64,000 bases of DNA from Megamerina dolium. Lineage: Eukaryota; Arthropoda; Insecta; Diptera; Megamerinidae. Made by a program: the position numbers and the translations under genes. Shown here piece after piece: positions 50,510 to 62,823 of this stretch (within the stretch, counting starts at the first letter, position 1; each line of letters starts with the position of its first letter). The notes beneath the pieces were generated by a model. The model had not been told where the DNA came from and did not search any database. It saw nothing but the letters and a program-made list of their open reading frames with translations. The stretch covers positions 12,122,242 to 12,186,241 of the forward strand of contig OY978528.1 of NCBI GenBank assembly GCA_963854835.1, written 5' to 3'.

Positions 50510-51457
50510 AAAGATGTCAGTGATTCAGGACTATTAGCATATGGCTTGAATTTTCAAGACGAAACAGAAACAGATTCATCGATAGTTGGTCATCCAGTAT
50601 CCCTACAGCCGGAGTTAGAGATGCCGTGTAAGGATATACTTTTAATAGTGTCATATAGCTGCCATTTTTTATTGTCCTTGGGTGTGTGGTCTCCTTAAAG
50701 TTGATCTTGTAGATTACCACAAACGTTTAGATATTCTTTGCAGTTTTGTTAAACAAGCGAGACTATAATTTACGTCACACAGGGTCAATGATCCAGTGTC
50801 CTTTTCAATTCAGAACGTCTTTTTGGGATTCAATGCAAGTATTTCAAATCATTTAGATCCATTTAAGATATTCGTTTTATTTTTCTGAATCTTTTGTTCG
50901 ATCGTATCTAGTCACCCGACCAGTCTCAAAGTGACCCTCTACTTTCTGAGGCCCCAAACACATTTCAAATATATCTTCTTTTTAAATGAAAACTTATTTT
51001 CCGATATGATAGCATCTAATTGTTCATCCAATCTGAAGGCACTTCTCCAATTGATGAACACCCGTTGGAAGGCTTCGTCGAAACCTCAGAGGTAACATAT
51101 CTGCGTATAACAGTGACTGCTGCTCTAGAACTGTAGGCAGCCGAAGTAGAAGCCCGAGTATACGTTTTTGAGATCGAGGGACCTTTTTGAAGGTGACCTT
51201 CCAATTCTTGCGCGTCCATCAATATTGTTACTGATACTGAACTCGCGGTGATACCATATATGCATGCTGAATTAGATTTCAATGCCCAAATGAGCATCGT
51301 ACTGCTTAAGGACATTGAACATAGGATGATTACTAAAATAACAGATGTGAAATATCACAATGGTCCATCTCTGGTTTTAATTACCGAAGCGGTCGTAATC
51401 TGGCCTAACCTAAAAAAGCGCATAACGACTAAAAAGTACCGTTATAATATAGCTTGA
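50510..51457 (+). pseudogene. Unrecognised coding-like block with stops
   Basis: Less AT-rich than its surroundings. The plus strand gives protein-like stretches (DVSDSGLLAYGLNF; EGFVETSEVTYLRITVTAAL; an open frame at 51248-51457 with AQMSIVLLKDIEHRM) separated by stops and frame changes. I cannot assign a family. A GGCCTAACCTAA motif near its 3' end resembles common fly repeats, so it may be a decayed mobile element or gene copy. Confidence 0.3.
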
Positions 51458-52143
51458 AATCCATTATTAAAAAGATTAAATAAATTTTAAAGAAAAAAAA
51501 TCATAATTTTTGAAAATTTAGTGCAATTTTATCACTTTTTCGCTTTTAGTTAGAGGTCTTGTCTCTCGAATCAACCCATTTAAGGGCGACGACTTTAAAA
51601 AATCATAATGATAATGATGAATCCTGACGATTTACTCTTATTTATTTAATTCAAATGTAATACATAATAACATAGGCCACCATTTTTAGCTCCAATTTTT
51701 TCAATTCATCCACTTCAGATCCTGCCAAACAACAACAACTAACTAACCTAGTATTTTTTTTCACCTCAGAATATTACAATAAATCGTATTCCATACTTTA
51801 GAGTTCAAATAAACTAAGACAACTCTATATCTTCACATTCTAATTATGAGGAATTTCCATATGACCACTCAGTGAAACTATACACGATTGCATCAAGACG
51901 CATCAATCATTTTCAGAATTACATTATAATCATGGTCATTGAGGGTTGATGAAATAGTACAAGCAAATGAAAAAAATTATGTACATAATAAATAAATAAA
52001 TACAAACAATCCATTTTAAAGCCTAGTTAATACCTAAATTGGCATTTAATAAATGCCTTGCACACATTATTAACGAACAAATTACTTCAAGTTGCTATTT
52101 CGTATTAAATTGTGTTTACCTACATAAACTGGTAGCTATTCGG

Positions 52144-52190
52144 TGAGGCAGCTAGTCAGTCAGCTAGCCAGCTAGCCATCTAGCCAGTGC
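52144..52190. repeat. Degenerate tetranucleotide tract (CAGT/CTAG-type)
   Basis: GTCAGTCAGCTAGCCAGCTAGCC-type alternation of four-base units over about 45 bases. A similar tract is at 61519-61572. Confidence 0.8.
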
Positions 52191-52363
52191 AGTAACAAAC
52201 ATTGAGTGATTAATTTTATTTATTGCATTGACGATGATGCCACAATTGACAAAATGGTTAAATAATTACAACAACTCTACGACTGGCAACAGTATGTAGT
52301 TAGTGCTGACTGACAAAGTAGCCTGATACCATTGAAATATGCCATCTTGGTAAAAAAAAATTG

Positions 52364-52395
52364 TAAAATAAAATAAAATAAAATAAAATAAAATA
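52364..52395. repeat. (AAAAT)n microsatellite
   Basis: About six perfect pentanucleotide units followed by degenerate A/T-rich copies to about 52440. Confidence 0.9.
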
Positions 52396-53814
52396 TAAAA
52401 ATAAAAATTAAATAAAAAACATTATATTAAAATAAAGTAAAAGAAATAAAATGAAAATTGAGCACATGCATGCAACATATTGCTATTGTGTAGCAGCAAC
52501 AGTTTTATGCTATACATATAGCGAACAAACGTACAACAATGTGTATTAAAAGCTGCCAATCAGGTCTTGTAGACAAAAGTAAAACCAACAACAAATGATT
52601 TAATCATGCCAACGGCAGAAGCTGTGCCTACATTTGTGCTGCTGCTGCTGCTGTTGTTAGTTAGTTTGGTTATAGTCACATGTGAATGAACATATATATG
52701 CTACTGCTACTACTATTGCAGTAGTATTGTTGCTGTCGCAATAACCTTGAACTCTTTATTTAGACCGTTCTTTTTCATCTTTATGAGTATCCTGAGTATT
52801 TGCGTTTAAATTACGTATACACATTGGTATAGCATATTATACTATGCATAGTATGCCTACACCCTGTGTGACTTTTTACTCCTGCTGATGTGTTGCTACT
52901 GCACGAAATGCTATTCTGTGTTGTCGTTTGGCAATCATCAACATTTTTGCTGCTTACTTAGTTTGGAAATGATGAAATGTTAATAGACTAAGACTACCTG
53001 ATGTGCTCTGAACTTTATGGCCATTACATACTTGTACTATTGTTGCATCAACTCTTCGTTGCTAATATTAATGGCCACTACTACTATTACTACTACTAAC
53101 TCTTGAGGACAATAGTATTTTTTCAGTGTTTGAGTAGTCGATCATCATTTGAGTTTGTTTTTTAATATTTTTTATTATTGTACATACCTAATTATATTTT
53201 AATTTTTACGATATTGTAGTGTCGACAAGGCGTTGCCATCATAATACTATGGTATTTTATTGCCATTACTGTTCTAGATGATTTATATATAGGGTATGTG
53301 ATGTGATGAAGGCCACACAGGTAGTAGACTATTATATAAAAATTATCATAATTTTTTTTTTTAATAAAAATTATTAATTTTTTTTAGCATATTTTTAACA
53401 AGCATAGAGTAAATTTATTTATTACTTATGATTTCTTGCACATATTGCGAGTACGAGTATAGTTATTAAAACCTTCTCAGAAATTTCTTAATCTAAATAT
53501 CTCCCAACTTCCAATTGAAGTTTTGTTTTATTTGCCATGAATGTCTCCATTGTGAATATGTACTGCATCCTTTTGGTCTTTGATCCATCGGCTCTTTTTG
53601 CGATTTCATTTCCAAGAATTGAGCATATTGTTCATATACAAATTTACAATATAAAACTATAACTTAAGACATAAAATATGAAATGGTGGATCGTTTTTGT
53701 GAAAAAAATCAATCCCTCGTTTGGTTTCTGCACATGATGCCGCCGAATATTGTCGCAATAAATGAAATAATCTAACAAAAATGTTTATACCACCCAATAG
53801 AGAGTACCTACTAA

Positions 53815-53945
53815 ATGAGACAAATAATAAAAAAAATATATAAAAAATCAGATGGATGGATCGAAAGAGTGTTTGATCACAGAATAGATATATTGGATAA
53901 TAGGCGTAATTTGATGAAAACCACGCCTACCTCCCATACAAAGTA
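53815..53945 (+). repeat. Family A ~150-bp repeat unit, left of the retrotransposon
   Basis: TGTTTGATCACAGAATAGATAT, then GATGAAAACCACGCCTACC and TCCCATACAAAGTATG, match units at 55330-55430 and 55540-55575. The unit ends where retrotransposon sequence begins. Confidence 0.65.
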
Positions 53946-55118
53946 TGTTGTTTTATGTGGCTATGATGAATCTTCCCGCACATGGTGTTTTCTTCCGAGG
54001 AGAGGCCACGAAGGCCATCTGTAGGTTGATTCACAACGGATATTACTATGACCCTATTCCGGCTCTGGACAGCAGTGGCACTGGCGCTAACTTTTTAGCT
54101 CTGTCTATGTCCTGGGACTCCAGACAGTCTACGATTGTACTAGAAAAGCGGTATAAAGTAGATCTACCTGCGGCTAGCTCCTGGTCAGACCCTGATGCTG
54201 AGCCCGGTAGACTTTGCCTCCGCATTTTCACTGATGGCTTCAGGACTGAAGAATATTCTGGTTCTGGATTCTTCGTGGAAACTGACGGAACTCAACAGTT
54301 CTTTGCCCTTGGTATGTATGCATTTGTCTTTCAGGCAGAGGTATGTGCAATACAGAAGGCGATGGATTATATCGTGGACCAGAGGCTGAAAGGCAAGTCT
54401 ATTTGTGTCTGAAGTACCAGTCAGGCTGCGCTGCTGGCCTTGGAGAACCCTGTCACCACTTCCAAGATAGTGGAGTTCTGCAAATCAAGGCTAAATTATG
54501 TCGGAAGACATAATAGTTTATCGCTGATGTGGGTCCCTGGCCACGTGGGAATCGTACGAAATGAGACCTCTGATGCATTAGCAAGAGTAGGTTCTGTGAC
54601 TGATTTAATCGGTCCCGCTGGAGCCATCATGGACACGGTCAACACGTGGGCTAATCTAGTCCATAAGTCGAACTGGCAGCCCGAGAGAGGCTACAGATGG
54701 ACGAAATCCATGTTACCTAACATATCGGGTAAATTTTCACATTTCCTCCTATTTCTAGATAGATGTGATTGCAGAATGCTAGCCGGCTTGATAACAGGCC
54801 ACTTTCTATGGGCAAAGCACATGGAAAAGGTAGGACTAGGAGGCAGTGCACTTTGTCCGGCCTGTGAAGAAGAAGATGAGATGGCGGACCATTTTTTTTG
54901 GGTCTGCTCTGCTTTCACTCGAATCAGGTTTGAGGTCTTTGGCACCGACGTGCTGAGAGCCGAAACTCTTTTAGCACCACAGGATCTACTCCGATTTCTT
55001 CGGCGAACGGGTAGATTTAAAACATAATAAAATGGAACTTCGAGCGCAGTACAATGGACCAATAAATGTCTGAATTCTGCGCTTGATTACTTATTGTTCT
55101 AAAACAAAAAAAAAAAAT
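53946..55118 (+). mobile_element. 5'-truncated non-LTR retrotransposon with RNase H domain
   Basis: One reading frame runs from about 53945 to the TAA at 55025, broken by a single TGA at 54410-54412. It encodes the C-terminus of an I/R1/LOA-type polyprotein. RNase H has FTDG (first Asp), AEVCAI (Glu), STSQAAL at the third catalytic position (Thr where Asp is usual), and WVPGHVGI...NETSDAL (His and last Asp). Downstream is a Cys/His zinc-knuckle-like segment CPACEEEDEMADHFFWVC. A ~75-base 3' UTR ends in a poly-A tract near 55105-55117. The endonuclease and reverse transcriptase domains are missing, and the RNase H is probably inactive. Base composition is clearly less AT-rich than the flanks, suggesting a fairly recent insertion. 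Confidence 0.85.
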
Positions 55119-55800
55119 AATTTTGTTGAATGTATATTTTCGCAGTTTTCGCTCGAAAATAAAATGCAATCAAATCTAAACGTGGTGTATAAGGTTAGTT
55201 TGTACACAAAATAAATATTTTAGAAAATGGATGAAATCGTATAGAAAATATATCAACCTCTCATACAAAAGTATATTTTTAAGCATATAATTTCTCAGCT
55301 TTCGGATGAAAATATTAAGCGATCCAAATAAAAATGGGTACATATGGTTTGTTTGATCACAAAATAAATATAATAGAAAATTGGCCAAATCGGATAAAAA
55401 CTACGTATACCTCCCATATAAACTTATAATTTTCTTTGTATATTTTCACACTTTGTACACGAAAGTATAAAGTTATTAATCTGAAACTCAATACATGCGT
55501 TTATATTTATCAATTAATAGACATATTCGAAATTGGGTAGAATCGAATGAAAACCACTCCTACCTCCCATACAAAATTATGCTTTCAAATAAATATTTTC
55601 ACACTTTTCTATGTATCAAGCTGAAAATTGCTGCATATGAGCACTTTTGCTAATGAATTGACACTGAGCAACAATGAGTGGTCGAGTCTGTTAAAAATTA
55701 TGCTTACTTTTCATACAAAAGTATGTGCTTAACTACAATTTTTACGAAGGTGCTACATAGAAGGTTTGGTCATGGATAAAAACTATGCCTACTGTAAGCA
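55119..55800 (+). repeat. Family A ~150-bp tandem array (plus orientation)
   Basis: The landmark ACCTCYCATACAAAAGTAT recurs near 55257, 55410, 55560 and 55707, a period close to 150. Each is preceded by a GATGAAAACCA-type block and followed by TTTTCRC-CTTTCG-type sequence. This is the continuation of the unit at 53815-53945. Confidence 0.75.
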
Positions 55801-57830
55801 CAATATATTTATTTTTTTTTTTTTAATATCAAAAATATTCTTATATTATATACTTTAAAGAGTGGTTTCGCCAGTTTGCCAATCTTGAAAATTTTATTCA
55901 TCAAATTATAATAAATTTAGTAAATTCAATATTCTTAAGCTTTAATTATTTAAGCCGATATACGAAATATCAAATTTTCCAATTAAAGTAGCATGCTTCA
56001 AAGGATGAATAATATATCACGTGCTACATGTCTAATGTTACATTACTTGTGCAAAAGTATGCATTAATTGAGCATGTTTGTGTATCTGTGTGTGTGGTGA
56101 AATTTAATACACATATGCATAGACCATATACACACGTGCTTGAATTGCTGCTGCGGTTAGTTAATGTGTAGAAGGTAATTTAAAACCAAATAAATAAATA
56201 AATAATACGACGAATCTAACAAAGTAGTACTATGAGAAGGAGTAAATAGAAATGGAATGGAAACAAGACGTAAATAAAATTCAAGAAAAGTCCACATTAG
56301 ACAGTTGCACTTGTGTGCTTGCACTGTGCAATATTCACAATGTACCTACAATATATTGTATATGAAATGAAAATGAAATGAAAATGAAAATGAACAATAA
56401 CAGCAACAATAATAGTTAGTCGGCATTAATGGCAACAGCAGTAGCAGATCTAAGCAAAAGTAAATGCTACAAGTGTAATAATCGGAAAATTGAGTCAAAT
56501 AGTCGAACAGGTTTCACCAATGCTGGCTGCTGGTGTGATAATGTTATTGGATGAATCAATATAACTATACCATACTCTGTAGTTGGCTAAATGTGTGAGG
56601 AGAATGCAAACAAAGGTAAAAGCTGTAGCTAGTACTCGTCCACAGTGACGTCGTAATGTCAAGAATAACGTAAAAAAACTTAATGAATAATAACAACAAC
56701 AGCATGGTAATAATAATAATAATAATCATAATAATAATAAAACACCAATATCAACAGCAATAATACTTGTAGCAACAAAACACGTATACATGTATACTCG
56801 TACTCACCAAAATGTTGCAATCGCATAGCCAAAACCGAAAGAAAAACACTATCTCTCGCCGGCAAGCGAACAACACCTTTCATTGTACTTACATACTTGT
56901 ATGTATGTGCATAATACTAAACTTGATTTATTAGTATATGATTGTTTTGTTAATGATGCCGGCCAACTTGTATGCATCTAGTATGTATATACATACATAT
57001 GTTTCCATTGAATGTTGGCAACATTGAACATGACGATGACGATGATGTTGATGATGATGTAGCAATGGTCGTAAAGATATTGAGACAAACAAAGTTAATA
57101 AAAATGTTCATTATAATGATAATGATGATGATGATCACGATGATGACGTGTTAGTATTTAGTTACGTAGTAATCAATGTTGCCACATACTACGATGCTGT
57201 TTGAGTAGTTGTAAGTAAGTTACTTAAGTACTCTCGTACATAAATATATTACTATCATATGATATTTATAAGAAAATGAAACAGTTGCAACCGGTTGGTA
57301 GCACACGTTTTCAGCTATTTCTGCGATCTATGCTAAACTTTTGTATAAGCGTGTATGCGTGTGTGTGTGTGTATACAGGTATTATTTGTTATTGATTTTA
57401 AAAGTGTGGCAATTGATATGCGACATGAATAATATCTAACATGAGTGTCCATAAATAACATATCATACATAATATCTGTATGAATATATGGCATATGCAT
57501 GTGCATGTTTTGTGACAGACTAGCAATGCACTGGCAACATGTAGTATAAATAAGGAAACATGTATATACGATGAATGAAGCAGCCAGACAACAAACGGAA
57601 TATCTATGATTATATAAGATTAAAATATAACGAATGAATGTGTCTATTTGAAAAAGAAAAATTATGTATGTGCTAGTTTAAAATGTAAATAATTCATTGC
57701 TTAATGTAAAAAATAAACTAAAAAAAAAAAATTAAAATGAAAATGTTGAAAAACTTCTTCATTAATCTTTAAAAATATTTATTTAAGAAAAAAAAAACAG
57801 CTAGGATTTAGCTTTGGTATAACTGAAATG
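55801..57830. other. Gene-free segment between inverted family A arrays
   Basis: AT-rich DNA with AAT, GAT and GT simple repeats (56705-56745, 57028-57140, 57356-57372). Frames at 56680-57154 are simple-repeat products. No gene supported. Confidence 0.5.
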
Positions 57831-57859
57831 TTGATACTTTAATCTACGAAAAATACGAA

Positions 57860-58870
57860 CAAGTGTTTTTATTTACACAACTGGTGAAAACATGCATTCG
57901 AAATCATATTTTTATATGGGAGCTAGGCGTAGTTCACATCCGATAATGTTTAATTCTCTAACTTAGCAATTTGTCGGTAAAATTAGGTCTACATACCAAC
58001 TTATATTTGTTCGAGAAAACTCAGAAAACATATGTTCGAAAATAGACTTTTATATGGAAGATAGATATGTTTTTAAAGTAATATTTAAAAATAATCTTAT
58101 ACATCCATTTTCACCTCGATAGCTATATACATATTTATGTGCAAAAACTCAGAAAAATTTCTTTCGAACACATACTTTTGTATGAGAGATATGTGTGGTT
58201 TTCATCCGATTACAAATATTCTGAAGACTCGTTCTTTGTATTGAAAAATAATCTCACTCGCCACTTATCAGCCCAATAATCTAACGTACTGAGTTTCAAC
58301 TTTATGCCATAATTTTTATGTGTGAAAAGTTAGAAAATATACTTTCGAACATACATTTTTGTATGGGCGGTATGGTCAATTTTCAACTGATAAGACTCAA
58401 GAAAAATCTAAAAAATTACTTTCGAACACACACTTTTGTATGAGAGGTAGGTGTGGTTTTCATCCGATTTTATTCATTCTTACACTTGTCAGTTTTTGTG
58501 CAGAAAAAAGCTTATTCACCGAAATTCAACTCTATAGCTTTTTATTTATGTGAGTAAAGTCAGAAAAATACTTTCGAACATATATTGTTGTATGGGAGAT
58601 AGAGGCGATGTTATTCAGAACACGCATATTTTCATGCGTATTCATTTGTTGCCTAAAATAATCGTATGTAGCAAGTTTCAAGAGATTATCATTAAAATTA
58701 TATGCACAAAAGCAAAAAATATATGTTCGAAAATATAATTTTATATGGGAGGTAAGAGTTGTTTTTATCCGATTAAGCACATTCTCAAAGTTGTCTATTC
58801 ATAGGTAAAAAATAATCTTAAGTGCTGAGTTTCAGCTCGATAGCTCAATATCTACGGCAGTTATGGCGCA
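57860..58870 (-). repeat. Family A ~150-bp tandem array (inverse orientation)
   Basis: About seven units. The landmark TTTTGTATGRGAGGTAGG-like block recurs near 57915, 58052, 58180, 58361, 58438, 58590 and 58744, each preceded by CTTTCGAACA and followed by GTTTTCATCCGAT-like sequence. It is the inverse complement of 53815-55800. The short 77-base step at 58361-58438 suggests a deleted half unit. Confidence 0.8.
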
Positions 58871-60149
58871 AGCAAACATCCAAATCCAACCATCTTATGA
58901 ATTATACAAAGGAAGGCAAAGAAAAAAGATTATATGCTTAATCTTTTGAGTGTGTGTTATAAAAACATGTTAGGCTATTTAAATTATAAAACACTCAAAA
59001 TGATCCCAATGTAATGGAATACACACATTTATCATACGAGTATAGCCATGGGTATCAAATTTCTGGCAACGTTAATCATGCACGAGTACATACACATTCA
59101 AATACTCGTATGTGTAATAAGTTGTATGTAGTTTTATGTGTTTAATTAAACTTGAAGCAAAAATCATTCAGCTTCAATTGTCCTTGACAATGACCGTTTC
59201 AAAACAAAAACAAAACAAAAAATCATCCAAACAAGTTTTTATTATGTATTAAATCATCTTATTGATGACTATGTAGTATTACATGCATAAAGATGTAGTT
59301 TTTTTTTTTTTTTTGTTTAAATGTTTTGTTCCTCTTTTTCTGTTTTAGCATGATTCTTCAGAAAACCACAACATACATATTTCAGTTGAATAACTAAAAC
59401 GTGCAACACATGTTTCGTTGATTATATAGGTGTATAATGAACATTTTTTGCTTGCACGAAATTAGCTTTAATAGTTCGTGAAAAGTTGGTTTATTAATAA
59501 TAATAAAAAATTAATGAATAAAAAGACACAACACTATCCTGCTAAGTGTTCAAATACCAATGATCACATTTTTTGCAAGCTCTTTAAAGGCATTATTATT
59601 ATAGTTAATAAATATGAGCAAATGCTGCTGCTAAGTAAATTTTTAAATTCAAAAATTATGTTTTAACTTAATATTTGAGGAAAAATATGAAAATATATAC
59701 GATATAGCTATAATCGTTACATAAAATATATTTCTTATTATAAATCATTGATATTTGCTGCCAATATTTTGTCTTGAATTTGGTGTTTTTTAATTAATTT
59801 ATAATCGCAGACACAACAAAGCGCTTGAACCTTATTCTCGGCTAATTTACATGAGATTTATACAAAAGACTGAAGACACAAACTTGAAATTCGCTACTGT
59901 TGAAATTGTGCGTGAAGCTATGACCGATTCATTGCTGTGCCCAATAAATGGGCGATTTCGCAAAATAAAATTAGCACCATTTGGAAAGCACACCCTATAA
60001 ATCACCTCTCCTTACATATAAAGCAAAGGCTTGAATATTTTCTATGGCTAATGTGAGGTTATGCTTCGAGTTCTCATGAGATAAATTCATCGTTAGGTTT
60101 TTGTACATTATAAGGTAAAGTTATGAGCTACAGAATCAGCAAAAGACCA
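58871..60149. other. Gene-free AT-rich stretch
   Basis: No supportable exon on either strand. Contains a 19-T run near 59299 and TACATA-rich DNA. Confidence 0.45.
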
Positions 60150-60950
60150 AGCTGCCCAACAATATTTAATAAATTTCGGTCCCATTGCTCCCAACCTGAA
60201 CCTAGAGGGTTAAAATGTATGACAGATGCCAATTAATTTCATCTTTTCGACATTTTTTCTAAACATACTTATAGCTTACTGGGTCTCCTCTACAAAATTT
60301 ATGGCTATTTCATACATTTCGCATTCAAAGCTTCCACAGTGATATTAGAGAGATAGAAATATAAGTCTGGCCGCCACGAAATTCGTTTTTTGTTTAAACA
60401 TTTTTCTAAACATATCTATCCCTTAGAGGGACAAATTTTATGAGCAACTACATTTAATTTTAACTATGCAATATTATTTGTGAATATGTTTATCCCTTAG
60501 TTCTATACATTAGAGAGGCCTTCCTGCAAATTGCGCTATTTTTAAAGAAATTCAACTCCCATTGCTTCCAGAAGGACCCTAGGGTGATGATGATGTATGA
60601 CTGACTCCATTAATTTTTACTCTTAAATATTTGTTTTAACATGTTTACCATCTATTTTTATTCCTTATGGGGGCTCCCTTACAAAATTGACGTTTTTAAA
60701 ATAAATGTTGCTCCCATCGCTCTCAGTGGTAAAATATATGAACGACACCCATTAATTTTTACTACTCAACATTTTCTCTAAACATTCTTATTCCCTATCT
60801 CTACTCCTAAGGGAAGCTTCACTACAAAATGAACTTAATAGCACTTGAAATTGAATAAAAGTCTCTCAAATTCCATTAATTCTACTAATCCAACATTTTC
60901 CTCATATATTCTCCACCCTTTAAGGTGGCTCCCCTACAAAATTGATGCTA
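60150..60950 (+). repeat. Degenerate ~150-bp tandem repeat, family B (plus orientation)
   Basis: CTCCCMTACAAAATTGA-like blocks recur near 60286, 60516, 60670, 60814 and 60926, and CCATTAATTTTTACT-like blocks near 60230, 60450, 60610, 60751 and 60885. Each unit also carries ACATTTTCTCTAAACAT and TCCCATTGCTCCC-like blocks. The inverse copy is at 38300-38960. Confidence 0.75.
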
Positions 60951-61518
60951 AATAGAAGATTGTTTATAATTTTATGAAATCGATACTAATAAAATTATAA
61001 TAATATTTGTTGCATATTGTTCATTTCGCTTCAAATATTCAGCACTTCTGGTTTTAATACGCTGGCCTAATGGCAGTAATATTAAATATGAACTATAATA
61101 ATTATATATATTTATAGCTACATAATTACAACATAATATTTATAATTAAAATGAATATAATTAAATGGATGTATAGGTACACACACATGTACACATAGGC
61201 TTGACAACAGCATTTAGTCACGCTTGGATATCTCACAAGAACACGACTACATGACAACGACCTTAAATTGTGCCCAATTAGTTGTAATGCTATGATGCTC
61301 ACTAAGATCTAAACTTACACACACACACATACACACAAAATTGTATGTAATAAAAACAAATAAAAAAAAATGAAAAAAAAAACCAAAAAATAGCAACAAA
61401 ATAAATAAATAATAAAAGTTAAGGTACGATATTATACGATACACGAGTTAGAAAGCTATTAAAAACAAAAGAAATTTCAACTTGATCTTCTTGCAGACAA
61501 CGACAATCTGCAAATAAC

Positions 61519-61572
61519 AATCAGTCACTCAGTCAGTCAGCCAGTCAGTTAGTTAGTTAGCTAGCTAGATAG
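61519..61572. repeat. Degenerate tetranucleotide tract (CAGT/TTAG-type)
   Basis: CAGTCACTCAGTCAGTCAGCC, then GTTAGTTAGTTAG and CTAGCTAGATAG. It drifts from CAGT to TTAG to CTAG units. Confidence 0.85.
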
Positions 61573-61860
61573 TTGATTTCAGTGATTTTATTCAATTCTT
61601 CATCTATCTGAGTACATGTATAGTATGTTCTTGCTCCTTTTGATTTTGTTTCACCATTGTGCTAACATTTGTTGCGACAAGTGTTGTTCGCGGTCGTTTG
61701 TATTAGAGAAATTAGAGATTCAGAAAAATATGTACAAGTACATACAATAATATATACGTAAATATATATCGTAAAAAATATAAAACAACTAGAACAACAA
61801 CAATGACAACTTGTCTTTGTCATGAGTACACCAGTACGCCACCACCGCCTCCATCATTAC

Positions 61861-61863
<3 letters not shown>

Positions 61864-61911
<48 letters not shown>
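61864..61911. repeat. (CAG)16 microsatellite
   Basis: Sixteen uninterrupted CAG units. The frame 61803-62102 through it would encode Pro- then Ala-rich sequence but has no other gene-like feature, so I treat it as a simple repeat. Confidence 0.95.
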
Positions 61912-61914
<3 letters not shown>

Positions 61915-62761
61915 TAACATCACTTGCGGTCTTAGCCACCGCCTACACATTTATAATAGTCGTATGCAAATCAAGAAATGTTATTTCATCCACTGCATAC
62001 GCTGTGGTCTATTCTTCTTCTTCTTCGCATTATATTGTCGTTGTCATGATTCTTGTTGTTGTTGTATTTACACCGTATTCATGCTATAGTTATTTTTTCT
62101 GATTCCTCTGATTCACTTTTAATGTAAAATTGTAATTTTCTTTCCAATTTCGAAATTGCTGATATCTTATCGTTTGTTATTACATACTGCTTTTGATTTC
62201 CGACAACATGTCAATTCAGTTTTATACTGCAGTAATGGAAATTTGTTTTGAAGATGTTACCCATCTGCATTGAATTTATGATTTTTTGCAAGTGTGCAAA
62301 GTAAAGAAAATATGAATTAAAAAATAGAGAAAAAATATTTGAATAATCGAAGAAAGTTCTTCAGATCGATAAAATGAATAGGAAGGTAAGAATCGATTTA
62401 TTTTTCCATTTTTTTCTACAATAAAAACCCTAATGTCCCTGATAATATTGTTAAGTTACTATCACTTTAGCCAGAAATTCATTCATGGCTGGAGAATATT
62501 TTCCATATAAATTTTATATACTTCAAAATTTCAAATTTTTCCAAAAATTTTTCTTTAAAAATATTTACCAAACTTTCAAGCTTGCTAATGTCATATTTAC
62601 ATCATCGAAATAATAATTCAATAATATTTTATGCCTCAAAAATAAAACCAGTTCCAGCTTACGGACTTTCTAACAAGCGTAATAGAAATTCTCATTTTGA
62701 ATCTGAATACTAGAAAAAATTTTGAGATATAATACGACGAAATTTGTCAAGAAATATCAAA

Positions 62762-62823
62762 GTCACCAAAGTCACCAAAGTCACCAAAGTCACCAAAGTC
62801 ACCAAAGTCACCAAAGTCACCAT
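62762..62823. repeat. 9-bp minisatellite GTCACCAAA, about 6.7 copies
   Basis: Six perfect copies and a seventh that diverges at its last bases. The array has no drift between units, so it is young or homogenised. Confidence 0.97.

Larger units (their letters stand above)
42489..53800. other. Probable receptor intron; no further exon identified
   Basis: Begins with the GTGAGT donor. I found no exon with correct phase and receptor-like content. Contains a (TA)n tract, an (AAAAT)n tract and a doubtful coding-like block at 50510-51457. Confidence 0.4.

Noticed and set aside
61803..62102. 99-codon frame with Pro and Ala runs
   Set aside because: Driven by a (CAG)16 microsatellite and TTC/TTG repeats, with no signal of a real protein.
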